From assembly GCA_027604685.1 (NCBI GenBank), contig JADHYX010000042.1, positions 22,427 through 86,426 on the forward strand: a DNA stretch of 64,000 bases. The letters are read 5' to 3'. Shown here piece after piece: positions 11,184-23,732 of the stretch. The translations under genes were made by a program, and so were the position numbers. This DNA is from Lobulomyces angularis. Its lineage: Eukaryota > Chytridiomycota > Chytridiomycetes > Lobulomycetales > Lobulomycetaceae. Positions within the stretch are counted from its first letter, which is position 1. Each line of letters begins with the position of its first letter. The notes under the pieces are model-generated. The model saw only the letters and a program-made list of their open reading frames with translations. It was not told the DNA's origin and did not search any database.

Positions 11184-14100
11184 AATGAATCCACTATCAT
11201 TTATTGATGCTGCAGATCTTGAGCAATACTCTCAGTTTTTTAACGATAATCGAAATCAAAATGGAAGAATATCTGGTACACATTATTTATAGTTTAACTA
11301 ATGTTCAATTTTCCTGTTGTAGCTGAAGCTGCAAGCAAAATTTTAAAGCTCTCAAATTTACCTCAAGATGTGTTGGGTATGTTTTTTTTTTGTTGCTTCT
11401 AGTTTTTGATAACATTTTCACTTTATTTTTTTTTTGTAATTTTAGGTCATATTTGGTCTCTTTCCAATTTATCAAATGCTCCTTCACTTTCTCAGCCAGA
11501 ATTTTTTCTAGCAATGGTGAAAGCTTAATTATTTATAATACACTAAACTCTCTTACATAGTATTTAACTAAAGTTCGCACCAACGGAACTCAACTTCCTT
11601 CTCAACTTCCAGACCACATTAGAAATGCTGTGGTAACTGCAATGAATATGACTCAAAGTTCAATAACAGTAAGCCAAAATGCACCTATGCAGGTAACCGT
11701 GGTCTCTTCTATTTTTTTAACTGGTCTAGTTTCAACACTCTGGGTCAAAAAGTAGCTCTACTCACCCTGGATTTACACCGCGTGGCATATCCCCACATCA
11801 CCAAATTCAACCTACTAGGTCTAATACTGGATGGGCTATAGATGCCAATGAAAAAGCCGGTTATGGTATATGTGACGGCCAAAGTTTATATTGATAACTT
11901 AATGAATATTTCTTTTTTTAAGACGCCGTCTTTAAAGTTTGGGATCCAACCAATACTGGCTTTATCAATGGCGATAGAGCTATTAATATTTTTAGTCAAT
12001 CAGGATTACACGAAAATATTTTAGCTCACATCTGGTAAATTATAAGTTTAGTTATCTTTTAAATAATTTTATTAAAAGGAATTTAGCGGACACTCATAGC
12101 CACGGAAAACTTAATGCTGATGAATTTGCTGTTGCAATGCACTTAGTGCATAAAAAATTAAGTGGAGCTGATTTACCTCAAACCTTACCACCTGAATTAA
12201 TTCCACCATCAACAAGAGATCTTAATGAAATGGTATATTCCATTTTTTATATATATCCTTATCTTTTTAGGCATCTTTAATGAAAAATCAAGTTATCAAC
12301 GATTTAATTAACAAACCTAAAAAACAGGCTTTGTTTCAGTCAATTGTAAATGCAAACGATTCTTTCACTTCGTCGTTAGGTAATAACTCCTCGTTTGCCT
12401 CTTCTACCGCAACTGCAGAGGCAGACAGGGCTCTGGAAGAAGCAAAGAAAGCAGAGATAATCGAATTAATTGAAAAACGTAAAAAAGTGTTACTTTCGCT
12501 GAAACCTCAACTTGAAGAATCCAAAAAGGCTGTAAAAGATTCAGAAGCCGTAATTTCAAGAATTAAGCGAGAGACTATTGATCTTAACGCGGAAGTAGTA
12601 TTAACAATTACCCAAAAAAATCAAGCACTTTCTGCCAATTTTTCAAATTCATCTACTTTCGGTGATGAAAGTAAAAAGTATTTTTTAGAAGCACAAGATG
12701 TTTTTAAACAACTAACAGAGTTAAATGAAGAGTGCAATGTTTTAGAAAATGAGTTAGCAAACAAAAAATCAGAGTTAGCAAGAAAAAAGCAACAAAAAAG
12801 TGGAGGTGGGATTACTGCTTCGGCAAGTGGCAGAAATTTATCTAGTCTTCTTAGCGGAAATATTGCTGGCGGATCGGATCCTGTTGCCAACAAGGCTGCT
12901 GTATTACTTGTAAAGTGTATTATCGAATAATTAAACATTAACAAATTAAATTAGGCGCAAAGAATGGCGGCTCTTGGTGTAGGAAGTGGACAACTAAGTC
13001 CCTTAGCTAATATTACAACTGAGTTAAGTAATATTGAGTCCGAAAAGCACCAAAATTGTAAAAAGTTAAAAGAAAATTACGAAAGATCCAAATCCATTTA
13101 TGAAAATTTTAAAAGATCATTTTATGGGGGAACAGATCATCGTGTAGCGCAACTGGCAACCGAATTTTGGGAACCTTCTACAGATGAAAAACTGAAGTTT
13201 AATGATGGTGTTGGGTTTTTAAGTCCGGAAGGTATTACTGATATTATACGTTAAACGATATACTAAGCTCCTCAAATACTTTTCTTTACATATTTTTAGT
13301 TAGAGGTTTAATTTTGGATATGAAGGAATCTATTCCCAAACCGTTTGTGGCTCCTAGAACCCTAGACACTAGTACTTATCAGTCACATGCTTCGTCGTAT
13401 TCCGGTTTTGAGAATTCCTCAACAGCATTCGCTGCAAAACCACCAAATTATGGATATAATGAAAATTTGCAACCATCAAGTCTTGTTAACCCATATTCCA
13501 ACATTCCTGCTCAGAGCAGGTTACCTGATCTAGGTAGCTATCAGCAGCCAGGAATCAGTTTTCGAAAGGATAGCCCGGAAAGTTTGGGAACCAAAAACTT
13601 TTCTGATGTTCAAGCTACGGAAAATTATTTAACTAAGCAGAAAGATGCTGAAAAATTGCATATGGGTGAAGATTCTATACAGAACCCATATGCCCGTAAA
13701 AGTAATTTTGATTATCCAGAAGAAACACGCAATTTCAAACCTTCTGGTTTGTATCAAGATTTCTTACAAAACACACCTGTTTCTCAGCAAATTTCAGCAT
13801 ATAACACTTCAGCGAATAACAATCATATCAGTAAACATTCGAAAGAATCTGGTTATGAGAGCATTCAATCGAACACTGCATTTACTGCGAAAAATCAACC
13901 TAAGGCGCAGGAAAATTTTTTAGCAAAAACTTCCAAAGATTTTGAAGAAAAAAAAGATCCAGACTTTAGCAGAAATGACCACTTGAGTACCACAGAAGCT
14001 AAAAATTCATTTTTATCAGATACAGCTGCAGTTAATTCCTACTCCTTAATATCACCAGCTGCTGCCTCAGATCAAACATTTCCATTTGCTACTTCCCACA

Positions 14101-17100
14101 ATTCCGTTGATACAGCAAAGTCAAAAAAAATCGAGGATGTTGAACAATTATCAACTTCGAAAAATTATCCCTATAGTCCTTACAATTCAAATATAGCTGC
14201 GTTGCCAATTAGTTCTTCAAATCCTTCTACCAATCCTTTTAGTTTTAAAAACAATATTGCGGATTTTCCTAATAAATCTTTTTTTACAGAGCCACTTTTA
14301 AATGATGATAATAAAAGTAGTGTGTCAGCCAAATCGTCTACCAAGTTAATAAATTCTCAGCCTCTTTCTGAAAATGCATTTGGCAACATTGCTGGGATTT
14401 TAAGAAACAATTCTGAAATAGCGTCGCTTAATAATTCATCTCCTGGTATTGTTATTTTTTTTTATTTACTTTTTAATTGATGCAATTTAATTAGTTACAA
14501 AAAAACCTTACTACCTATTACTTATAAAATTAAGTTAGTTGAATATTAATTAATGTATCTACTTTTTTTAGATTCCCTACTAGCGAATAATGGGTCTCAA
14601 AAATATCTTTCGAGTATACTAATATTAAATTTTTGGTTAATTATTTTTTTTTTTTTTTTAGCGACTTCTTCGCCGAAAGACCTACCATCAACAGGTAATT
14701 AATTTTTATTAATGAACAATTGAAGTTAAGAATTCCGTTTTAATTAAATGATGCAAATTTGATTGGAAAACTAATTTGTAATATTTTTAGATAGCGTTCT
14801 ACCTCCTTCGATTCCATCAATTGAGTCTCCAAATTCTGGTAAGCATATAAACATATCAAACCATTTTCCTTTTTTTTATATTTTGAAATCTCAAAGCTCC
14901 TCCTCCTCCTCCTCCGCCGCCGCCAGCAGGTTTTGTTGTCCCTATACCTGCAACTGATACCAAAGCAATGACGTCTACAACTGCAAAACCAGTCATAATT
15001 CCTTCAGGCGGCTTGGGAGTTGATATTCTTGAATCTATAAGAAATGCTGGAGGACCCAGTGGGTTAAAAAAAGCCTCTTTAAGAAAAGTGAACGCTTCAG
15101 TTGTGGTTCCTTCTAAAAAAGCTTTCCAGAACACCAGTAAAATCCCAGGTCCTTCTAGTAAAGATTCAAATTATGTAGTTACTAGTCAGAAAATTTCACA
15201 AACATTATCGTCAACTTTATCTAATGTGGGTAATGTTAGCGATAAGATGAAGAATTTACAGGGGGCTCTTTCTTCAGTTTTTGGTCACAGCGAGCCTACT
15301 TCATCAGCTCCTTTAGTTACCACTACAAATACTCAGTCTAGTGCTCCACCTGAAGGTGTAAAATTTGCTATATCAGAGGAACCAGAGAAATCTTTGGGTA
15401 GTAATTTTGTGCATGTTGAGACTCCAACTTCTACAGGAACTCAAAATTCCACAGATTGGGTAAAGGTGGAGGATGAGCATGATGAAAAAAAATCTGAAGC
15501 AATAACTGAGGTTATATTATTCGTTGCGCAAGCAGCTTATGATTTTGAAAGTGAGCGGCCAGATGATTTAACATTTAAAGTAGGGGAGCTTATTAATGTA
15601 TTAAAAGAGCATGATGATTGGCTGTTTGGAAATAAGGTGGACAATGATACTGGTGGATGGTTTCCGAAAGCCTATGTTAAAAATAAAGAGGTTGAAGAAT
15701 TGCAATTTAATCCCGAATCACCGTTTGAAAGTAGCGGACTTGTAGACAGTTTGAAGGTGGCCGAGGTGCTTTATGACTATGAAATGAAAAGAGACGATGA
15801 AGTTACAATTTTAGCTGGTGAAAAAGTTTCCATAATTGAAAAAATTGATACAAACTGGTATGTTTTAAAAGCCGTTTGTTTTAATTTGTTTTGACCCTTT
15901 TAAGGTGGCAAGTGAAAAATTCCAGAGGGATTGGTTTTGTTCCTTCTTCATTCTTACGGGAAGTAGAGTCTAATATAGAGACTGGAAATGCATCAGAAAA
16001 ATCAAATGAAATTGACGTATGAGAGAAATTCCTTGTATTCATTTTTAAATGTATTTTTCATTCTAGTGGTTTGCTGATACATCCGCACCAGATAAAGCGG
16101 TTCAATTCAACTTAAAACCTGAAACTGGAAGTGGAAATTTCGATTTTAATAATAGTGCTAGCATGAAAGGATCGGAAAATAGCATTCCAAGAAGTGAAAG
16201 TTTTAGGCCGGTATAAAATAGACTTTTCTTTTAGTTTTTTTGTTAAAAATATCGATTGTTTTTTTCATAAACTTTTAACTTAAAGTAAAAAATAAAAATA
16301 CAAATTATTTTCATTTATAACCTATCCCTAAAAATTTGTTTGATTTTTATTTAACGCTTATTATTTTTAGGCTAATTCACTCTCTATTTACCATCAGCCG
16401 TGGTCTGCATTAATTTCTCCCGAAATTTTACAAACAATTCCTCTTCAAGAAAGGAAAAGGCAAGAAGCAATCTTTGAATTATGTGGCACTGAACAATCTT
16501 ACGTTCAAGATTTACAGTTAATGATTGAGGTATTGTTGAGAAATTTTCATTTCGAAAAAAAATATTAAAAGGTCATTAATGTTTTTTTTTTTTTTTTTTC
16601 AGCTATTTTTTAAACCAATGCAGCAAATTATGTCTAAAGGAGATATAAATTATCTTTTTCAAAATATTGAGGAAATATTGACAACCAATAGCATGATTTT
16701 ATCAGATTTAGAATCAGCACAACAATCCCAAAATTACTACATTCAAAGAATTGGTAAAATTTTTTTGCGTCACGTTCAGAATTTGGAGTATTACACAACC
16801 TTTTGTGGGAGTCTTTCTTCTATCATTGCATTTCTGCAAACTAAAAGGCAGTCGGATAAAAAATTGCAAAATTTTTTGAAGGTTTGTTATTTTTTACTAT
16901 TTTTCATTTTAATCCGTGCAAATTTGTTTAGGAAACTCAAGCTAATCCTAGATGTCGAAATTTAGACTTATCTTCATTTCTTTTGTTACCAATGCAACGT
17001 ATTACAAGATATACTTTGATTCTGAAACAAATACTTCAATATACACCACCAGGTATCAATTTTTTGTAAACTTGTAAATATAAAAAAGACTTCTTTAGGG

Positions 17101-17735
17101 CATATTGATCACGACGAAGTTGCTCAAAGTTTGGAATTAGCAAATGCCACTGCTGATTTAATAAATACAGCTGCGCAGGCACAAGAAAGTAGAGAAAAGC
17201 TGGAAGAAATTTCGAGTATTGTGGATTTTTCGAGTTTAAATGTATATCATAAAAAAAAAAATAATTTTTTTCTTTTTTTATTTAATTAATTTTCTAAAAT
17301 TTAGAATCCGAATTTCAGTCTTATAGGAGCTACGAAATATCTGGGACAAAGAAAAATTATATATGAAGGAGACTTGTTAAAGATGAAAAGTGGAAAAAGA
17401 TTGCGTTGCTTTTTATTTAATGATATGATTCTCTTATGCGAGAAAAAAGGCAGTACCAATTCGTTTAAATTGTACAAAACGGTTTGTTAAAACTTTTCAA
17501 TATCACAAACTGAAGCCTTTTTTTTCTTTTCTACTTGAAGCCTATTTTAATACACGATGTGCAAGTAATTGAGTTAAGTGATTCCGATAACTGCTGTTTT
17601 AATATTAATGATGGTGAATCTATATTGGTGCGGGCTTCCTCTTCATCTGAAAGAAAGAAATGGATAGCAAAAATTACGGAATATGCTGAGTTGTCTCGAA
17701 ACACAATAAAGCGTCGAAATAATAGTAATAAATAA
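11184..17735 (+). CDS. Intersectin-long/Pan1 composite endocytic scaffold with RhoGEF
   Basis: Gene of over 20 exons, roughly 1,600 residues. Domains in order: EH1 (from [15 protein letters not shown], with HIWSLS); EH2 ([34 protein letters not shown]); Pan1/EPS15-like coiled coil (12440-12820); Ser/Asn-rich linker; polyproline run (about 14898-14930); WH2-like segment [20 protein letters not shown]3-1 ([20 protein letters not shown], ending GGWFPKAYV); SH3-2 ([20 protein letters not shown], ending [10 protein letters not shown]); DH/RhoGEF ([36 protein letters not shown]); PH ([20 protein letters not shown] to [12 protein letters not shown]). TAA at 17733-17735. Expected role: linking NPF-containing endocytic adaptors and clathrin coats to actin through Rho-family GTPase activation and WH2 actin binding. 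It lacks the C2 domain of animal intersectin-L and has two SH3 domains rather than five. Confidence 0.9.
14572..14838 (+). other. Three consecutive symmetric phase-1 exons in the linker
   Basis: Exons 14572-14613 (42 nt), 14663-14695 (33 nt) and 14791-14838 (48 nt) are all multiples of three and all bounded by phase-1 introns. Any of them could be skipped without shifting the frame of the Ser/Pro-rich linker ahead of the polyproline stretch. Confidence 0.65.
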
Positions 17736-17964
17736 AATGACGAAGGTTTTTTTAAATTTGATAAAAAAATTTGAAAAAAATTAATTTTGGTAATTAGACG
17801 ATAACAAAAAAAAGTAGATATTTTAAAAAAATTTATATATAGAATAAATAAATTATAGTTTTTCAAAATTTCCTCCATTAGTCTTTGAATGTTTAAAATA
17901 AGCCTCGCTATTCACCAAATAATTAAAATATAAAATTCAAAATTTTAATATATTTATATAATGA

Positions 17965-19250
17965 TTACCTGGTTTGATCAGATCTAGACATGATAAATGT
18001 GGCAAAAAGCATTATGGCTTGATGAAGAAACATTAAGAGTGCTGCAAATCCACCGACTTCCCCCAACCACGAATTCTATATTACAAAACTATAAATATTT
18101 TAATCTAAGACTTTTTACCTTAGTCAAAGGAAGAAATTCTTTTTCATACAAAATTTCTAGAGTTGGATACCTAAATTGTAATTTAAGCGGAGTTGGTGGA
18201 GACACTGTTGAATTGCTACTAGCTGTGGTGGAAGATGAAGTACCTGATTGAACATTGATTGATGAACCTTTGGCAAAATATTCGATTTCTGCAGGTCTTT
18301 GAAGGGGTAAATGCCACACTTTTCTAAAAAAAAAATTAAGAACAGAACTCATGATGCGCATAATTTCATACTGTAATTCAACTTCTACAATTGTTCCAGA
18401 AGAAGCAACAAAAGAGTTTTCGAAATTGACTTCTGGATTTAATTCGTTCTCTAAAATTGGATTTTGCGGGTGTACTATAACCAACACTCCATCTGGGTTT
18501 CCTTCAGAAATACGTTCAACAGAAATTGATACTTCCATAGTTGTATCTTTCGTAGTGACATTTATAAAGGATGGGTATTCGTTAAAACTTATGCATGGTA
18601 ATGATGAACCATAAATTCCAGCGTTCATGCTCTAATTAATTGAAACTTAAAATGAATTTTTTACTATGAAAATTCTTACTCTTTGAATGATTCCCTGTGC
18701 ATTACATGATTTTTTCAATGCAGTTAACGAGTATACACAGGAAGTAGTTGTAATGCTTGCATTTTTTTCTAAAGCGCATATGGTGACGACTAAAATACAA
18801 ATATAAATGTAAAACATTATTTCTTTAAATTATTTACCAGGAAACTCAAATGAAGTCAATGTTGCAGGGACTCTATCTCCAGGAAACATTTCTTCCAGAT
18901 AAGATATTGGTAGATTTTTTGGTGCTGTAAAAGTTCTAAATTTGGTTAAAATAAATAAAATTTAGATTATTATGTATACTTAAAAGTAGCAGGAATCTAA
19001 TTTTTAAAGTCAATTAGTACAGATAAAACAAAAGTAAGAGTATTAACCTGGGATGCATAAGCAGTTGCTCTAAAACCTGAGTAAAAGAGTACAATCATAA
19101 CAAAAATGGCAGCAAAACCAGAGCTTACCTAAAAAATGTGATTTAGAAAAGGAATTTTAATTTCATAGTAGCGTATGCTATATTACCCACCTTTTCATAT
19201 TCACTTTGACCCTTTCCATTCAATTTTCTTCCTCCAAATTTTATTGCCAT
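17965..19250 (-). CDS. Two-TM membrane protein with DEG/ENaC-like motifs
   Basis: About 313 residues from at least seven exons, including a 17-nt microexon (18980-18996). Short basic N-terminus (MAIKFGGRKLNGKGQSEYEK), TM1 (SSGFAAIFVMIVLFYSG, residues about 22-44), an ectodomain of about 230 residues, then TM2 (LGEVGGFAALLMFLHQ and on) and a short tail. About 40 residues after TM1 lies EFPVVTIC, like the FPAVTIC signature of the amiloride-sensitive channel (ASC) superfamily. Just before TM2, LEILYEKEF...LGEVGGFAAL resembles the ASIC/ENaC pre-pore pattern (L-D-I-F-F-E...LGDIGGQMGL). Missing: the Gly-X-Ser selectivity filter (Phe-Leu-His at the equivalent place) and the Cys-rich ectodomain. It may be a divergent ASC relative or an unrelated two-pass protein. 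The ectodomain includes a Ser/Thr-rich stretch (about residues 231-249). Confidence 0.5.
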
Positions 19251-19636
19251 CAGATAAGTCTATTTTAAATTTACTGTAATGTGAATATAAATTAGTATTT
19301 TATTTAAGTAAAAAAAAAAAATTCTGTTTTTACTTCATTTAAAATTTCTAGAAAATTCTAGAAAAATTAATCTCAGCAGTTTTAAAAAAACCAAATAATG
19401 GATCTTAAATTAGTGATACTATTATTTAAATCTTAGTTTATTTATGTACAGCTAAGGCTATTTATTTAATAATATTATTCTTACTTAAAAAATTTTCATT
19501 CATCCTTCATATTTTTTTTCTATAATAATAAAAATTTAATTGCTGACTTAATTGGAAACAAAATTTTATGGTACAATTGTGAGAGTCTCTCTCCTCAAGC
19601 AATTATTCTATAGAAAATGAGTATAAATAATATTTA
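19251..19636. other. Intergenic spacer
   Basis: AT-rich spacer between two minus-strand genes, holding the 3' end region of AP-2 alpha and the upstream region of the two-TM gene. No gene recognised. Confidence 0.4.
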
Positions 19637-22600
19637 TTACACTAAAGTATAGGTGCAGAGAATTATTTGTTTTATTAATGCAGCAAAATTTTCTGATACT
19701 TCTTTGGCAGTCGTTCGTACGCTTAATTTTAAAACCTAAAAAAAAAAGTTATATTTTTTTTATAATTTCTTATTCACCTTTTCCGGTTGGTTCACTTCAA
19801 CTCTTGCCAAACAACCGACCTTGCCTAAAATTGTAGAATTAAATATTCCGCATCCAACCACATTCACGGGGTTTGGATCACATTCTTTTAATATAAATAA
19901 AAATGGTTCCAATAATTTTTCAATTTTTTTTTCTTCTACGGTATAATTAAAAACTAAAGTACACTCCCTTGGTGGCCCTTCCAACTGCTTCCACCTTCCA
20001 AAAAAATCAGGTGATTCCATTACTAGAAAAAAATAAGAACCTAACAAAAAAGTAGCTTACCAACTTTATCAAAGAATTTGCAAATAGCAATCGGTAAATT
20101 AACCTGCAACTTCACAGGTTCATTATTCCCTGAGTCGTATTCGACTTTTAAGATTGGGAAAGAATTATATGTGTTTAAGCACTCAATATTGTACATCTGG
20201 CATAACTAATAGATAAAGAAATTAAACCTTATAAACTGAATTTAAATACCTGCTTATGAGATTCTAAAGTAGTGCCTAAAGGCTGCACCATATTAAATTT
20301 CACTGCGTCGTCATGATCGACCGAAATTTTTACATTTTTATAGTTTGCATTTGATCTATTCCCAAAATAAAGGCCAATTCTGCCTAATATATTATAAAAA
20401 TTAAAAAAAAATTCAACACACTAACCATATTGAGAATGGTACTCTGATTTCAATCCTATCTGCAATGCAGAATCTTCAAAAAGAATACCATTATCACTGC
20501 ATATGAGTACATCAAACCTTAATAATTTCATTTCTACTTCATCTTCTGTTCTAATCGGGCTATTCGCTTCTTTACTTGTAGACTTGTTAGATATTGTTTT
20601 CTTGTTCGCAGATAAACCCCCTTGAGCCAAGTTAAAAATTAAAAAACATAAGAAAACAACCTATCATCCATGTTCGTTTATCCTCAGTGTCATGTATTTT
20701 TTTTTGCAGTCTAGACAGTAAAGCAGACTCTCTTGCGGCAAAAGGCGGCATTACATCGCACAGCTTTTCTAATAGGTCGGTAGTAGGTAAGTTTAAAATA
20801 GCTATATTAGATTAAGTATGGTGGGTAAAACGTCAACACAAATATACCATAGTACTCGCATGCTCTTTGTTGTAATTCAACATCCAAAACATGCCCTTAA
20901 ATTAGTTAATTCTTAAATAAAGGAACGTCATCACATACTATATTGCTCAAATATCCCAATAATTTCTTCTTTAATTTCAGGAAATATATTGGCAAATTTC
21001 TAAAAAATAAAAAAAAGAACACATAAAAAAACGCGGTAGTTATCAAACCAGTAAAGTAGTTAATAATAATGATCTAGTTGACATTTCACAAGATTTAAGT
21101 TTTTGTTGAATAGCATGTAATTGCTCTAAAGGAAAGTGCCCGTCTTCTGCCGCGATCAAATGCCCATATTCTAAAAATTAGTAAGTACATAAAATGAAAT
21201 TTTGAACCTCCTAAAACATATCCCCCAATTTTCAAAACACTTTCGTGGCAATTTGGTGACTGTATATTGTTTAAGATACTTCTTGCAGCATAAGGTTGCA
21301 AATCGGGATCATTTGTTATTATTTGAATTACTCTAAAGAATAAATTAGTTATTTTTTTTTACCTAAAAACCTATGCCAGATGTCATCAGAAACGTGATCT
21401 CCTTTTACAGATTTTTAAAAAGAATAAAATTGAATTAAACAATACCGGCAAACAACATCAACTGTATCATCACATCAACGTACCAAGTAGAATCAGTAGT
21501 AAACTTTTCAACTAAAATTGCTATCTTCAAAACTAACTCTTCTTTTATGGCGTAATCAGCAATTGTCAGATACTGCAGTAGTTCGTGGACAATAACTCTA
21601 ACATTTGTATCATCGCACATCGAATATAGAAGGTCAACTATTTTTTCAGCGTTAAATAAGCAAAAAGTTAGCTTAATTTTACGTGCTCTTCTTCTAACAC
21701 TGATATCTTTGTCGTTAAGGGAAACTATTATATTCTGGTAAGGATATTAGTGTATTGAAAAGTTCACTTCATTATCTTACTTCTTGATGTGATTTTAAGG
21801 TATCTAAAGTGTCGACACACCCCACATAATGGGACAAAGTATCCAGACCAAGATAGCGTAAATTAGTTTCCTTAGAAGTTATGTGATTGTTTAAAAGGGA
21901 CATTGCTTGTAAAACAATTTCAGAATTTGCTTCTAAATGTATCGCAAGATTAATTGCTTCGAATAATATGCTGTTTTGGGCATTAGCCTGCTGTGCATTT
22001 TTTGACGTTTCAACTGATGAATTACTTCTAATGATTGAAAGTAACACGTAATTTAAATCTTCCAACAATGATTTGTTCTCCGACAGTTGATCAGAGCTAT
22101 AGTATTGTAATAGTCGAAGGAGTTTTACTTGAAGCCATGGTACTGGTACCTTGTAATATATATAATCACTGCGACAGTTTTTTTCTTTTACTATCTTCAT
22201 AAAAAAGTAAAAAAATTAAATCAAAGATAGCAATTTTGTAGTATTGAAACCATATGCAAGCGCTGTATAGCTATAAATTATACATTAAGCGGAACGTTAG
22301 AAATCTTCTGAACATTACCTTTTTCAACACATCCTTTATATTCTGTAGAATGTTGCTGAGCTATAGCAAGTACTAAACTTGTTACACATAATGCAACTCC
22401 CTAAACCAAGTTAAAAAAAGTATTATTTTACTATTACAAAATCATGGTCATCCATTAAAGGTAATATTTTATTAGCCCATTCTTTTACAGGTATCACTTC
22501 GGGGTATTTACGATACAATTTAAGTAAGCATAGTGCAGCCTTTTTTTTTACAAAATTTTTGGAACTAATCGAATTAAAAATGTTCTTCTTTTTTCATACC

Positions 22601-23199
22601 TGTTTACCATAAGCCTCATAACATCCTGATTGAAGACTTCTGCCAGTTCTTTTCCATTCTATAAAAAAACTTGAAACTGAAATTTCTATAAAAAAGCATA
22701 CCATGTTGGCAATGGCACACAGAGCCAAGCAAGTGTGTGTTTCCTGATTATTTGAATCTTGCAGGTCACTTTTGATGGATAGAATTATTTTTTGTAGTAG
22801 TTCACTGTTTTCTGGAATCATCAATGTTATCGCTAGGTAACCCATTCGTTTTTCCCCATACTTACTACTTGCAATTAACTGAAGTCGTGATCAAATTAAT
22901 TGAAAAAAAAAATACTATTGTTTAAACTATACATTAATTGCTTCAGAATGTCCAAAATCCACTGGCCAACCAGTAATATACATGTATATCAACTTCGCAA
23001 TGTACTTTGTTCGGTGATAACCTTGTTTTCATAAGAATATTAATTAAAAAAATCAAATTGAAAATAAATTTTTACCACTTAATTTTTCATCCTTAAATTT
23101 CGTTCTTATGTTTGCTAACTCTTTATTAATTCTCTTCTCTTCTAGCTCTCTGGCTCTACAATTTCTGATATCTGCAATAAAAACTGTTAATCCTCTCAT
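19637..23199 (-). CDS. AP-2 complex subunit alpha (alpha-adaptin)
   Basis: Starts [20 protein letters not shown] and continues with [20 protein letters not shown], the near-invariant N-terminus of alpha-adaptins that carries the PIP2-binding basic patch. HEAT-type trunk exons follow ([26 protein letters not shown]). After a hinge come the sandwich and platform parts of the appendage ear: [14 protein letters not shown], and later [13 protein letters not shown] and [14 protein letters not shown]. Many small introns; TAA at 19637-19639. AP-2 recruits cargo and clathrin at the plasma membrane, so this gene works in the same pathway as the intersectin-like scaffold next door and the auxilin at 55-58 kb. 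Length roughly 850 residues, near the family norm. Confidence 0.9.
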
Positions 23200-23313
23200 C
23201 CAAACTTTTCTCGCAAATTATTAATATTAATGAAATACAAAACTTTTTTTTATCTATTTGATTGTTCTGGTTGATCCTTAACTTGAGGAAATGAGAGAAG
23301 CTAATAAATTTAT

Positions 23314-23333
23314 GGTTTAGGGTTTAGGGTTTA
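23314..23333 (+). repeat. Short interstitial TTTAGGG-type telomere-like repeat
   Basis: GGTTTAGGGTTTAGGGTTTA, almost three units of the TTTAGGG heptamer, lies 115 bp upstream of the AP-2 alpha start codon. It could be a relic of telomere capture or repair, or chance. Confidence 0.5.
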
Positions 23334-23732
23334 ATTTTTACTCATTATTTGAAAGTACATACAACAAACCACTTAAGCGAGAAAATGTAATCTTCTTACC
23401 TCATTAATTTCATTCAAAACTATTTTGTTTAACTCTATTTTCTGTTTGCTATCGTCATTTTATAAATACTCTTTTTCCTAAATGAAATGGCTAAGCATGG
23501 ATTGGCGAGGTTTTAGCCAATCTGGCTGTTTTATTTGCTGGTTGCTGAATATTTACTGTAGAAGAGAAATTTATGGGAAAAAATTTGCTCTTCTTTCAAA
23601 ATTGGACTAGGAGTTCTGAAATTTAAAAAAAAAAAACATAAAAAATTGTAAATTTAACTTAAAATCATAAGAGCATTTAAACTCGCAGCAAAAAAAGAAA
23701 AAAAATAATCACTACAAAATTATAATAGTCAG

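Noticed and set aside
12621..12944. 107-codon frame antisense to the intersectin coiled coil
   Set aside because: Mirror of a clear coding exon on the plus strand, no independent evidence.
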